The notes: generated from the sequence alone by a model not told the origin. A stretch of 64,000 bases of DNA from Symbiodinium natans (GCA_905221605.1 CAJNDS010002286.1:175001-239000), one strand, 5' to 3'; shown: positions 21,515 to 31,682, counted from the stretch's first letter. A program made the numbers and translations.

Positions 21515-21984
21515 GTTTAGGGTTCAAGGTTTAGGGTTCAGGGTTTAGGGTTTAGGGCTTAGGGTGTTGTAGGAGCTCAGGTTAACGATCACCACGGCCC
21601 TCCCTGAGCACCGCGGAAGATGGAGGGGTAGAGGAGTTGGTTCGATGTCTACTTGGAGGTTCATGCCTTCAGGCATGGCAGTTTAAGGGGCTTCATCAGC
21701 AGCTGGGGTTGGCGATGAGGGCGTCGAGGTCGGGGTAAGGTCGGGGTACGGTAGCCTCAGGATTGTCCTGAATTGAGCAAGTACCAGGGAGGTCGAAAAC
21801 CATACTTGAAAGAGGGTCCCTTTTTGGAGGGGTCTAGTTTAGGGGGCCCAAAGAGGGACCCTACTTAAGGAAACTACCCATATGCCCTTTGCGTTGCACC
21901 TTGAAAAGAAGTGCAGAAGTAAAGCGGCATTGTGCCAGGTTAGTGCCGGGGCCTAAACGATGTCTGTGAAACCCCCTTGCTAAA

Positions 21985-22055
21985 TCCCCCTTGGGAATTA
22001 GATTTTGTTATATAAAACCCAAGAGAATAAGATTCGAAGGGGAGTATAGCTTGAA
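21985..22055. mobile_element. Dispersed element family 5, copy 1
   Basis: Shares CCCCTTGGGAAT, TATATAAAACCCAA and GAAGGGGAGTATAGCT in order with 44976-45151, which is longer and contains a telomeric insertion. No coding capacity. Confidence 0.45.
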
Positions 22056-22315
22056 ATTGCCTACATAACCAAAAGCTAGCCAAAATACCCCGTTGAACAA
22101 CATATAGCCCCCCCAAGCACTAAACCTCCTCTAGCCCGTATTGGCTGCCGGGGCCGAGACCCTAAACCCCAAACCACGAACCCCAAACCCCAAACCCCAA
22201 ACCCTAAACCCCAAACCTTAACTCTAAACCCTAAACCCTAAACCCTAAACCCTAAACCCTAAACCCTAAACCCTAAACCCTAAACCCTAAACCCTACACC
22301 CTAAACCCTGCAAAG

Positions 22316-22385
22316 AAGGAGCTACTGGCACTCATGCAGCGCTGCAGCCAGCGGGGGGACGCCCCCGGCCTGGAGGCGAGCAAGG
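22316..22385 (+). CDS. Candidate internal exon
   Basis: It follows CCCTGCAAAG after a C-tract. Frame KELLALMQRCSQRGDAPG to LEASK, then AAG|GGTTCAGGG. Strongly helix-like and protein-like. Confidence 0.5.
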
Positions 22386-22652
22386 GTTCAGGGTTCAGGG
22401 TTTAGGGTTTAGGGTTTAGGGTTTAGGGTTTACGGTTTAGGGTTTAGGGTTTAGGGGGGCTCAGGGTTTAGGGTTTAGGGGGGCTCAGGGTAGGGTTTAG
22501 GGTTTAGGGTTCAGGCTTTGTTTTGTGTTTTGCTTTTTTTTGGCGGCAGTGCTGAGACTTTGGGGTCTAGATTTTGGGGTTGGGGGCCCTTTGCGAGGAG
22601 GGGCTCGGGCCCTAAACTCTAAACCCTGAACCCTGAACCCTAAACCCTAAAC

Positions 22653-22752
22653 CTGCTGGAGTTCTCACAAGTTGCAATGCAGGCAGCGCTCTCCCAGGCA
22701 TCGTCCCTGGGCATGGCACCTGGGCGAGAAATCCCTGGCTGTGGTCTTGTGG
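22653..22752 (+). CDS. Candidate exon
   Basis: Immediately after a short C-tract, a frame LLEFSQVAMQAALSQASS continues to GCGLV, followed by a G-run. The acceptor is unclear (possibly TGCAG at 22678-22682). Confidence 0.35.
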
Positions 22753-23659
22753 TGGGGGGGGGGGGGGGGGGTGTAGAGGGGTGGGGGGGGTGGTGGCCCC
22801 CCGCACCCTACCTTTCAACGGGACGGGTTTTGGAGAACTCTCATTGAGGCTTGGGGTGTGGGGATTGTGCAGGGTTTGGGGTTTGGAGTGTAGGGTTTAG
22901 GGTTACTTGAAAATGATAGGGTCCTTAAGCGGGTGGGTTCAAGGGGGTACGAAGCTAAGGTTCCCGAGTATTCCCCACTACTCCCTAAGGCTTAAGGCTG
23001 CTTAAGAGTTCGAGTCGTGCTTTTGATACAAAACCAGACTAAAAGGGACACTTCAAAGCACTCGTTTGTACTGCTCAATGGTTCAACTGGGCTTTGGAGT
23101 ACTATACTTTTTTGGTTTTGGGTTCCCATTAAAGTGGTGGCATGTTCATGGCCTGAAGCCGGCAGATAACGAGAGACCTGAGACAAGATACTACCCTAAA
23201 CCCTAAACCCTACACCCTACACCCTAGATCCTAAACCCTAAACCCTAAACCCTAAACCCTAAACCCTAAACCCTAAACCCTAAACCCTAAACCCTAAACC
23301 CTAAACCCTCAGCCCTAGACCCGAGTCCCTAGCCCCTGAAAACCCCGGCCTTGGTTGAAACCCGAGCTCCGGGCTGAGGGCATAGGGCATGAGGTTAAGG
23401 CTCTCAGGGTTAAGGATTAAGGTGGTTTAGGGTTTAGGGTTTAGGGTTTAGGGTTTAGGGTTTAGGGTGTAGGGTTTAGGGTTTAGGGTTTAGGGTATCT
23501 GAATTGAGGTCACTCTTGGGCTTCCTTTGAATTAATTAACATCTCGAGCCCCTACTTTTGGGGTACGAGAATCGCCCCCCCCATGTGGCCCGTGGGAATG
23601 GCAGGATGACGCTACTTTGGGCGAGGACCCGTTTTTTGGGGGTTTCTTTTTTTTTTGGG

Positions 23660-23695
<36 letters not shown>

Positions 23696-23989
23696 CAGGG
23701 GTTCAAGGTAGTACAGGGTTCAGAGTTCGGGGTTCAGGGTTCAGGGTTCAGGGTGTAAAGTTTAGGGTTTAGGGTTCGGGAGGGGGGGGGTTCGAGGGTT
23801 CAGGGTGTGTCACATCTAACTTCATGCACGATCGTGGAGATTGAGAAAACGCGTTCTCCTTTGCTGGGTCTGTCGTTTCAAGTTCCAATTTTAGCTGGTC
23901 ATGGCTCGAGAGCCCGCAAGACCCCCTCCCCCTCCCCGGGTTGGGGCCTGAAGTACTCGGGTTCAGGGTTTAGGGTTTAGGGTTTACAG

Positions 23990-24041
23990 TTCGGATTTGG
24001 ACGTGGCATTTCCGCTGAGGACGCCTCTCCAACTCTCAAAG
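23990..24041 (+). CDS. Candidate exon
   Basis: GGTTTACAG acceptor right after a G-tract. Frame FGFGRGISAEDASPTLK. A second frame (SDLDVAFPLRTPL..) is also open. The donor is uncertain. Confidence 0.3.
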
Positions 24042-24205
24042 ATCCCACCTCCATCCTCCACCTTCCAGCGCTAAACCCTCCAAACCCCAAACCCCAAACC
24101 CAAACCCTAAACCCTAAACCCCAAACCCTAAACCCCAAACCCTAAACCCTCAACCCTAAACCCCAAACCCTAAACCCGTAAAGAAAAAAACATCCCCCCT
24201 ACAAG

Positions 24206-24265
24206 GACGCGGCCCATCCCGCGGTGCGGCACTTCCGGGCCAAGCTGGCAGACCTCCGCGCCAAG
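24206..24265 (+). CDS. Candidate 60-nt symmetric exon
   Basis: CTACAAG acceptor, exactly 20 codons starting DAAHPAVRHFRAKLADL, then AAG|GTTCAGG at the head of a G-tract. Phase 0 at both ends. Clearly protein-like. Confidence 0.5.
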
Positions 24266-24357
24266 GTTCAGGCTGAGGGCTTAGGGTTTAGGGTTTAGGG
24301 TTGAGGGTTTAGGGTTTAGGGTTTAGGGTTTAGGGTTCAGGGTTCAGGATTCAGGGT

Positions 24358-24389
<32 letters not shown>

Positions 24390-24681
24390 GGTTTAGGGTT
24401 TAGGGTTTAGGGCTCAGGCAGCCACGATCAGGCTTTAGGGACCTTGGGACACTTCAGGGTTGAGGCTTCAGGGTTTAGGGTTTAGGGTTTAGGCTTTAGG
24501 GTTCAGGGTTTAGGGTTTAGGGTTAGGCTTTAGGGTTTAGGGTTTAGGGTTTAGGGCTTAGGGTTTAGGGTTTAGGGTTTAGGGTTTAGGGTTTAGGTTT
24601 TAGGGTTTAGGGTTAGGGTTAGGGCTAAGGGTTTAGGGTCTCGGGATTTTGCGGTTTTCTACCCGGCATTCTGCATTTTAG

Positions 24682-24731
24682 TGGGAGGTGTCGCAGGCCC
24701 ACAAGTCACACCTGCGCCAGGCGATTCTCAA
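24682..24731 (+). CDS. Candidate internal exon
   Basis: TGCATTTTAG acceptor with a T-rich tract, frame WEVSQAHKSHLRQAIL, donor CTCAA|GTTTGC. It follows the long G-tract at 24280-24630. Confidence 0.45.
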
Positions 24732-24776
24732 GTTTGCAACCCCAAACCCTGAACCCTGAACCAGCCCAGGTGAGTA

Positions 24777-24938
24777 GATCACCAACCGGATTCTGGCAAA
24801 AAGGGAATGTGTGGAATCACTCTGCGGGAGGAGACCCAGGAGAAACTCAGCGCGATCAAGCTGCAGACCATCTCTTTCGACGCTCTCAAGTGCCAGAAGG
24901 CTGGGTTTGAAATGCTGTCCCTTCAGGGGTCGGCTTAG
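24777..24938 (+). CDS. Candidate exon related to the decapeptide-repeat protein
   Basis: 53 open codons starting DHQPDSGKKGMCG and ending TAG. The segment ISFDALKCQKAGFEMLSLQ repeats the L..AGF pattern of the 16.3 kb protein. A stop closes the frame just upstream, so an acceptor must lie near 24770, or translation starts at the internal Met. Confidence 0.4.
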   Translation, partial: DHQPDSGKKGMCGITLREETQEKLSAIKLQTISFDALKCQKAGFEMLSLQGSA

Positions 24939-24953
24939 TAATACAGGAATACA

Positions 24954-25060
24954 GGGCTCGGAATAATCACTAATCGTATTCCCTTATGGGCCCTTTTGGA
25001 ATTAACTATACTATCACAAATCTCCAAGCCCTATTCTAAGTATTAAGGCCCCTAAATTGG
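24954..25060. mobile_element. Dispersed element family 2, copy 2
   Basis: GGCTCGGAATAATCACTAA..CGTATTCCCTTATGGGCCC, with a right end GGCCCCTAAATT that is roughly inverted to the left. Matches copies at 1186 and 38703. Confidence 0.5.
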
Positions 25061-25333
25061 GTGAGCGCCGTCGTTCGCCACACAAGTGATGGCATTGCCA
25101 GCTGACTTCTTCGGCTTCATGCGCGGAGCTTTAACGCCCGCTCTTTGGACCAAAGGACGCTTAACCCTCGATGAGGCTCCCGCAAACCCTAAACCCTGAA
25201 CCCTAAAGCCTAAACCCTAACCCCTAACCCCTAAACCCTAAACCCTAAACCCTAAACCCTAATTAAACCCGAAGAAGGTACTGAGGCTCTTTAGGGTTCA
25301 GGGTCTAGGGCCGAACGCTGAGGGGTCTAGCTC

Positions 25334-25416
25334 CCACTTGGAGGTTCATGGTACTCATTAAGCAGTTATAGCTGTACTTATACTTGGTGAATAAGTACCA
25401 TGAACCTGCAAGTAGG
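25334..25416. mobile_element. TIR element family 3, copy 1
   Basis: ACTTGGAGGTTCATGGTACT at left and AAGTACCATGAACCTGCAAG at right form nearly perfect 20-bp inverted ends around 40 bp. The same ends occur at 27731-27838 and 29971-30105, with half copies near 21645 and 37255. Confidence 0.65.
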
Positions 25417-25443
25417 TGCAGACCCTGCAATCCTCCATTGCAG

Positions 25444-25521
25444 GATGGCAAGTGGGCCACCATGGCCGGGTGTACGCAGATCTCCAGGGAGGGACGCCAG
25501 GCAGGACCCAGAAAGCCATAA
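25444..25521 (+). CDS. Candidate terminal exon
   Basis: CTCCATTGCAG acceptor, 25 codons starting DGKWATMAGCTQISREG and ending RKP, TAA; a G-tract follows. A family 3 TIR element sits 28 bp upstream, inside the presumed intron. Confidence 0.45.
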   Translation, partial: DGKWATMAGCTQISREGRQAGPRKP

Positions 25522-25589
25522 GCCCGCAAACCCCATAGGGTTTAGGGCTTAGGGCTTAGGGTAATGTAGGGTTGAGGGTTTCGGGTTAG

Positions 25590-25692
25590 GGTTTAGTGTT
25601 TATGTGTTTATAGGTTATAGGTTTATAGGTTTATAGGTTTATAGGTTTATAGGTTTACAGGTTTACAGGTTTATAGGTTTATAGGTTTATAG
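25590..25692. repeat. GTTTATAG variant array
   Basis: About a dozen units of GTTTATAG/GTTTACAG within a G-tract, again one locally amplified variant. Confidence 0.85.
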
Positions 25693-25787
25693 GGTTTAGT
25701 GTTTAGGGTTTTGGGCTTAGGGTTTAGGGTTTAGGGTTTAGGGTTTAGGGGTTAGGGTTAGGGTTTAGGGTTGTGTGGTCCTGGCAG

Positions 25788-25887
25788 GTGATTCGGCGTG
25801 TTGCCAAGTGCCTGAAGGAGTATCCAGGCCATCTTTTGGGGCCTCTCCAGCAAATGTGGTGGGGAGACGTTGGGAGCGTGGTTGAGT
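25788..25887 (+). CDS. Candidate internal exon, 33 codons
   Basis: GGTCCTGGCAG acceptor; frame VIRRVAKCLKEYPGHLLG to GDVGSVVE, then GT(GT)AGGGTTTAGGG. One of the most protein-like segments. No family recognised. Confidence 0.5.
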
Positions 25888-26958
25888 GTAGGGTTTAGGG
25901 TTTAGGGTTTAGGGTTTAGGGTTTCGGGTTAAGGGTTAAAGGGAAAGGGTTTAGGGTTTAAAGGTTTACACTTGAGGGTTGAAAGGTTGTAGGATCCGAA
26001 GCACCCTTTTGTCAAGTCGGAGAAGGACGGTGGGTCTGTGGCCCTGCACCAATGCCAGTCAGTCTTATAGCGCTTAAAGCTTCAGGAGCTGTAGCGTTTA
26101 GGGTTTAGGGTTAGGAACAATCCGCCCCCCCCCCCCCCCCCCGGTGGCTACTTTCCGAGTTGCACCTTGAGTTGCACCTTGTGTGTCGGATTGCTTTGCG
26201 CCCTGGATGAAGGGCCCTGGGAGGAGGTGCTAGCTCGGAATCCGTGCCGACGATTCGCTTAAACGGCGTGCGGGGCGCAACTCCCGAATCCCAGACCCGA
26301 AGCTCTAAACACGAAGACCCTAAATAAACCCTCCAAACCCCAAACCCCAAACCCCAAACCCTCAACCCCTAAACCCGAAACCCGAAACCCTAAACCCTAA
26401 ACCCTAAACCCTAAACCCTAAACCCTAAACCCTAAACCCTAAACCCAAGGCCAACTAGGACAGGGAGCCCCAAAAATGCTGCAATCCCGAACCGGACATG
26501 TTTCCTGCGAAAGTGCAGACGACGAACCAACAGAAGCACGCAGGAAGTTGTGAAGGTCGGGCATCTGGCTTCTAAAGTACACTTTTGTGGATCCATGTCC
26601 AAACCCTACACTTCCTAACTTGTAGAATGATCCAATATTATAGATTAACAAACTAATATGAGAATATTACCATAGTAGAGAAATAGAGTAAGGTACCAAG
26701 GTTATAACTCTCCATTATTGAATAACTGAGCAATACAAAAACATAAATCTAGAATAATGGAATCGGAGAATTGAATAATCAACTACTAGAATCATAGAGC
26801 AATATTTAACAAACATGAATACCATACTACTAAACCCTAAACCCCAACCCCCAAACCCTGAAACCTAAACCCCAAACCTAACCCCTAAACCCTAAACCCT
26901 AAACCCTACAATCATTATCACACTATAATCATGTAATCATATGAGCCCCCTGAGAGAG

Positions 26959-27060
26959 GCCTTGCCATCCGCGTGGAGGGCCATAGCAACGACAGCAACC
27001 CGCAGCGAGCCAAAGTCGTCTCGCAGGCCCTGGGCACCCAGAGGTTCTGGAGTTTCGAGG
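26959..27060 (+). CDS. Candidate upstream exon of DUF4116 locus A
   Basis: TGAGAGAG acceptor, frame LAIRVEGHSNDSNPQRAK to RFWSFE, then GAGG|GCTTGGGGTTTAGGG. Homologous sequence at 54313-54390 lacks an internal block of about 26 bp and is therefore frameshifted, so A is the better-preserved copy here. A nearby conserved block at 26505-26545 (TTNQQKHAGSCEG; B: TAKQHNHAGSSEAQ) may be another exon. Confidence 0.45.
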
Positions 27061-27730
27061 GCTTGGGGTTTAGGGTTTAGGGTTTAGGGTTTAGGGTTTA
27101 GGGTTTAGGGTTTAGGGTTTAGGGTTTAGGGGTGGGTTAGGGGGGTTGAGGGTTTGGTGTTTAGGGTGTAGGGTTTGGTACGGTTTGGGGAGATGTAAGG
27201 GGTCATGGATTGCGTCGAACTTCCAGGGCTTCGGGCTTCTGCATTTTGAGGTGGAAGGAAATTTAGCAAGTAGAGCCCTTGCAGCACGGCTCTGGGACCC
27301 TATTTACCTACAGTTTAGGAGTAACTGCCCTGATATCAGTAGGTATAACCCGTACAACTGTAGGCAAAGAGGGTCCCAGGTATGTAAACCCTTATAGACC
27401 ATAAACCCCTAGCCCGAAACCCTAAACCCTATTCCCTAAACCCTAAACCCTATAAACCCTAACCCCTAAACCCCTAAACCCTAAACCCTAAACCCCCTCA
27501 CAGTTGAACTTGGGAAGCCTTGCGTGAGCCCTCGGCTCATCCAGGCCCTCCAACACCGAACCTGAGGTCTCCTGACTCCACACAGACTGTAGGGTTTAGG
27601 GTTTAGGGTTTAGGGTTTAGGGTTTAGGGTTTAGGGTCTAGGGTTTAGGGTTTAGGGTTTAGGGTGTAGGGTTTAGGGTGTAGGGTTCAGGGTTTAGGGT
27701 TTAGGGTGTAGGGTGTAGGGTTTAGGGTTG

Positions 27731-27838
27731 ATTTGAAAGGTTCGTGGGTACTTGTAAGGTAGGGCTCTAAGTCCCCTACCTTTAAGGCTAGAACCAGGGT
27801 TACCCCTACTCAACACCACCCATGAACCCTCCAAGTAG
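27731..27838. mobile_element. TIR element family 3, copy 2
   Basis: GAAAGGTTCGTGGGTACTTG at left and CCATGAACCCTCCAAGTAG at right, with an inner hairpin (AAGGTAGGG..CCCCTACCTT). It abuts the TTTAGGG tract on its left. Confidence 0.55.
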
Positions 27839-27875
27839 CCAAAGCCGATCTTCCTTGGGGGGCATCCTCGGCGCC

Positions 27876-28019
27876 ATGGGTTGTGGCGCATCGAATCCGG
27901 AGCAGGCGCCGGCCGAATTGCGGCGGTTCTTTTTGATTTTGGGTTTCGGGAGCTTGGGTTTGGGTCTAGCACCGAAAAGAAGCCCCAAGCAACACAGAAA
28001 CCCTTCTTTCGCACCTTAG
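27876..28019 (+). CDS. First exon, DUF4116 locus A: MGCGAS N-terminus
   Basis: CGCC-ATG-GGTTGTGGCGCA gives MGCGASNPEQAPAEL. Gly2-Cys3 with Ser6 is the classical dual-acylation pattern (N-myristoylation plus palmitoylation), implying membrane tethering. The same block occurs at 56388 (MGCCASNPEKAAE) and 62986 (MGCGASAETRAQA). The frame is open to a TAG at 28017-28019, but the real donor is probably earlier. Confidence 0.55.
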   Translation: MGCGASNPEQAPAELRRFFLILGFGSLGLGLAPKRSPKQHRNPSFAP

Positions 28020-29039
28020 CCTGCGAATCGCCGGCGGCGAGTGCAGACACATTCTACACGCATGGGGACCCTGAACACAGAAAGTTCAAGGGCCTAGTCG
28101 AACTTCATACACATTCGGATCTCATCGGACCGGACCAATTCAATGAAAGAAGGGTACATGGCTCCCCCACTCAGCCATCTCTGCGGGTCAGAGGGTCCTC
28201 GGGTGCTGGGCGGGTGGAGCTGTTGTAGCTCTAGTTCAGGACGCAACCAATCGTGAAGCCCTCTTGTTTTCTTTGTACCGATTGCGGCTGGCGGACCTGC
28301 TTGACGCTGCATCCTCCAATCCGTCTTCACATGGTGGGTTCTCAAAATTATGGTCACTTCCTGGGTGCCCTACAAAAAAGGGGCCGCCTTAGAATAAGGA
28401 CCAAAGAGTGGGACCCTAACTCAGAGAAATCACTGCGTGTCTTCACATGTCTTCGCATGTCTTCGCGATGCAAGGTGGCCAAGGCGACCGGAGGCTGCGA
28501 TGGGGTCGGGGCTTCGTTGAGGGCGGGGAGAATGAGCAAAGCCACATCCTGTTAGCCTCTTGAGAGACTTGAAGTTATGAATATGGAGTCTCTACATAAA
28601 CTGATAAACACTGGGCTGAGAGTGGAGCTCTTACCGGGAGTTTGGAGAAGGTTTATGTATTTATCTCATCGAATAGTGACCACAAGTTGGCACTTCTCGG
28701 CGCCCCTTAGATCCTCTGATCTTGCGGGGGCTTTGCGAGGCGCCGTGCAGAAAAGTCCCGAAGCTTCTGAAGCTTCTGCGTCGGCTAGCGAGGAGGCTCC
28801 GCTTTTTCAAAGCCGATCTGTGGGGTCCCCGAAATGCAAGCCCCCCCAAAAACCCTGCAGAAGCCGCCAAAACCCTTCTTCGCATCAACTTACGCTGTAT
28901 GTCAAAGCTCTCCGAGGGCTGGCCGCGCCCGAGATCCCGAGACCCCGCCCCCCTCCCCCCGAATCGGGCGAAAAGGCGACCTATGTTTCTTCCCACGAAG
29001 GCCATCCCGGCAACGACTTACCTCTGAGTGCTGAAGACA

Positions 29040-29084
<45 letters not shown>

Positions 29085-29143
29085 AAAAGAGACAGAAGAG
29101 AGAGAGAGAGAGAGAGATACTCTTAGCCTGCGGACCTTGGGAG

Positions 29144-29809
29144 GCCCGCCGAAGGCTCCTGGAGGAGATCCGCAAAGGCCGCGCCTATGCCTATGGCGCC
29201 CTGCTGCACGCCCCGCCGGAGCTGCGAGGGGACCAGGAGGTGGTCGCGGCGGCGGTAAAGGAGAGCGGCTTCGCCCTCGAGTTCGCGTCCGAGGCGCTGA
29301 GGGGAAACAGGGAGGTGGTCCTGGCGGCGGTGGAGCAGGACGGCAGGGCCCTCCGGTACGCGTCCGTTGCGCTGAGAGGGGACAGGGACTTCTTGCTGGT
29401 GGCAGTGGAGCAGAACGCCGACGCCCTCGAGTTCGCGTCCAAGGCGCTGAGAGGGGACAGGGAGGTGGTGCTGGCGGCCGTGAAGGTGGACGGCACGGCC
29501 TTCAGATTCGCGTCGGAAGAGCTGCGGACGGACCAAACCTTCCTGCTGGAGGCGGTGGAGGCCACAAGGGCCTGGTGGCTGGTGGAGCTCGCGGCCGAGG
29601 CTCTCCGAGCGGACGAGAGCTTCGTGGAGGAATGCAAAGCCGCCGCCGGCACGGGGTTGGTGTTCACCTTCTACGACAGCTACACCTGCTCCGAGTACAT
29701 GCGAACGCTCTTCCCGACGGCCGGCGCCTCCGTGCCGGGGGGCGCGGCCTACGACCGCGTCATGGAGGAGCTGCAGCGTGGCGCCAGCTACGGCAGCCCT
29801 TTCGGCCGC
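29144..29809 (+). CDS. DUF4116 repeat exon, locus A
   Basis: It starts after GGGAG at ARRRLLEEIRKGRAYAYG and carries about five 25-residue repeats of the form LRGDREVVLAAVxxDGxALxFASEA, then LRADESFVEECKAAAGTG and a conserved tail (YMRTLFPTAGASVPGG). DUF4116 is abundant in dinoflagellates and has no established biochemical role. The frame stays open upstream through a GA-repeat (29040-29118) that is very unlikely to be coding, so I start the exon where copy B also starts. Locus B has two repeats fewer. Followed by an 80-bp segment absent from B, then a TIR element. Confidence 0.8.
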
Positions 29810-29970
29810 ATTTCACAAGGGAAAGTTTCACAACAAGTTCCTGTCTTCAGCCCCTCCCCTATAGAAATGCTCGAGAGACCTGCCATTAACTCGGGCGCAG
29901 CTTCGAAGGATCCCTGCGCGTCTTTCGAAAGCTGTGGGCGCATGTGGGGACGCATGTGGGGGCGTCTAAG

Positions 29971-30105
29971 ACCTGGAGGTTCATGGATACTTGTAGCCCC
30001 ATATATATGTCGACATAATCATAATCTGCTTAGAAAACTTAGGCTTAGGGGGCTCATAAGTGCAGTTGCTATTGGCGTTAGAAGTACCTTGAACCCTCCA
30101 AGTAG
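29971..30105. mobile_element. TIR element family 3, copy 3, with an empty site in locus B
   Basis: CTGGAGGTTCATGGATACTT at left and AGTACCTTGAACCCTCCAAG at right. In B the flanks are continuous (GGCGTCTACAG.. to GAGTCGGAGAGAG near 59616-59650), so the element is absent there. It lies between the DUF4116 exon and the next exon. Confidence 0.65.
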
Positions 30106-30242
30106 AGGGTCGGAGACGGAGAGGGGCTTGCAAAAGTGCTGCACCAAGGAGCCCCACCTCGCGTTGCCTTTCGCGTTGCCTTTCGCGTAGAAGATCATGC
30201 CATCAGAATTCGTCCCATGCATATATAGCTAAGGGTGTTGCG

Positions 30243-30419
30243 GCACGGCGACGGTATGGTTCGACGAGGAACCCGTGTTTGGACACGACGCCGACGATGG
30301 CAGGTGGAGCCACCCCTGCGCCGACTGCGGCCGGGACATGGTGCCCGTGCCGCCCAGGGAGGGCCGCGACGCCAAGTGGCGGTCGACGGTGGACTCCCGG
30401 AGCGCCTCCCTCGTCCGAG
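30243..30419 (+). CDS. Conserved exon of locus A (His/Cys motif)
   Basis: Reads WFDEEPVFGHDADDGRWS, then HPCADCGRDMVPVPPREG and a Trp/Arg-rich tail ending SLVR, with probable GC donor GAG|GCTCAG. HPCADCG could be part of a metal site, which is an inference. Nearly identical to 59778-59954. In B the acceptor is TTCAG; here the same position is TTGCG, so the acceptor AG is lost and A may skip this exon or use another site. Confidence 0.65.
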
Positions 30420-30672
30420 GCTCAGACGGGGCAGACCGTGCAATCGTCGTGTTTTTGGGCAGGCAGGGTGCTGAGCAATTGTCATCCACACGCTCGGAAG
30501 CAAACCTCTCAGGAGCCAGAAGAGGGCAAACCGTACCCATGCTGCTCGGACAGAACAGTGAGGTCCCCTATGGGAGTTGCACAGGTCAGGGAGATCAGTA
30601 TAGTTGCGAGGAGAGGCTTGATACGTTTAGCTACAGTTCTTTCAGGGGCGGTTCGCGCCGGGTCTCTTGCAG

Positions 30673-30786
30673 TCCCCGCGAAGGCTGGTGTTGCCACTGG
30701 CTGAGGGAGGTGCTCAAGCAGCACAAGGCAGGTCACGTCATCTGCTGTGCCGTGTCCAACATTTACATGCCAGACGCTTGGGCTGC
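30673..30786 (+). CDS. Conserved exon of locus A
   Basis: CTCTTGCAG acceptor, frame SPREGWCCHWLREVLKQH to VSNIYMPDAW. Locus B (60209) has PGEGWCCHWLREVRKHH. The reading frame is conserved with both synonymous and conservative changes, supporting a real exon. Confidence 0.6.
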
Positions 30787-30892
30787 AACTACTATCCAGT
30801 CACAAGATATTTACAAGGTGGGGTCCCAAGCGTGAGTGGCGCTTGCAACCGGCGAGTCGCCCAGTTCCCGCTATAGCCGAGCGCCCGCTCAG

Positions 30893-30997
30893 GATTGGGT
30901 GGAGGATTTTGGTGCGGGCTCCTCTGAGCTGGCGGATGCGGATGCAGAAACATATGGTCTTCCGAAGAGCCTCGGGCGGAAAAGAGTTCTGCCTTGA
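30893..30997 (+). CDS. Conserved exon of locus A
   Basis: CCGCTCAG acceptor, frame DWVEDFGAGSSELADADA to a TGA at 30995-30997. Locus B has DWVDKFGAGSSELADADA and the same TGA. Either the donor lies before the TGA, or this is an alternative C-terminus. Confidence 0.55.
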   Translation, partial: DWVEDFGAGSSELADADAETYGLPKSLGRKRVLP

Positions 30998-31238
30998 TCC
31001 GGGCCATCCTAAATGCCCCCAAGCATCCTAAGGCCTGTGGAACCCCCTTGTGCCCAAATCCCAAGCCCCGCCTGAACACGTGCATGGTCAACAACTCTTG
31101 TTGTTGACCCTCCAACTCTTCTTGTGAAGGTACCTGGGCATGGCTCTTGACTGGTTTTGACCTAGCTCGTCTTGCTGTGGTGTTCTCGTAGGAGGGAAGA
31201 CACCGGGTCTCAATGCCCGGCTCAATTAAGCCCAGCAG

Positions 31239-31445
31239 CTGTGCCAGAGTGATCCAAGGGAAGTCTTCAAGCACGGGATGCCGGCCAGCTGGGGAGAAGG
31301 CACAATCTGCATTGCCGGCGAAACCTACCAGCGCCGTGCGCCCGTGCACCCCCGGACGGGCAAGCCCCTGGGGGTGGGCTGCCGCTGGGAGCGGCAGGCC
31401 TTGGATGGCATGGACTTCCCCGTCTACGCCTTCTTCATGCCCTGA
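31239..31445 (+). CDS. C-terminal exon of DUF4116 locus A
   Basis: CCCAGCAG acceptor, frame LCQSDPREVFKHGMPASW, then GTICIAGETYQRRAPVHP and GCRWERQALDGMDFP.. ending FFMP, TGA. It is nearly identical in B from VFKHG onward. Order of parts in the family: MGCGAS, DUF4116 repeats, WFDEEP/CGRD, WCCHWLREV, DWV, this tail. Function unknown. Confidence 0.65.
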   Translation: MCQSDPREVFKHGMPASWGEGTICIAGETYQRRAPVHPRTGKPLGVGCRWERQALDGMDFPVYAFFMP

Positions 31446-31591
31446 ACCCTGTCGTCGTTGTGCAAATCTCGGGCGGCGCCGTCTCTCCAGCGCAAGTTGC
31501 ACAAGCGCGAGCAGATAACGCGAAGCCCTGCCGTTTCACCTGCGAACCTGCAGTAAACCTTGTGACGCCCACTTGCCATAATTGGTGTCCC

Positions 31592-31682
31592 CTAAACCCT
31601 AAACCCTAAACCCTAAACCCTAAACCCTAAACCCTAAACCCTAAACCCTAAACCCTAAACCCTAAACCCTAAACCCTAAACC
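31592..31682. repeat. CCCTAAA tract present in locus A, absent in locus B
   Basis: About 13 units lie between ..TTGCCATAATTGGTGTC and ATAATCCCAG. Locus B reads TTGCCATAATTGTGCTACCA..ATATATCCCAG with no telomeric unit (61021-61052). About ten bases of B sequence are replaced by the tract. Confidence 0.85.

Noticed and set aside
28577-29143. N-terminal extension of the DUF4116 frame in locus A
   Set aside because: The frame crosses a (GA)n microsatellite giving RERERERE; locus B has a stop just before the same exon edge, so the extension is untranslated or intronic.
29123-29889. Three long frames antisense to or out of phase with the DUF4116 exon
   Set aside because: Shadows of a GC-rich repeated exon; the sense frame alone matches the DUF4116 pattern and is conserved in locus B.
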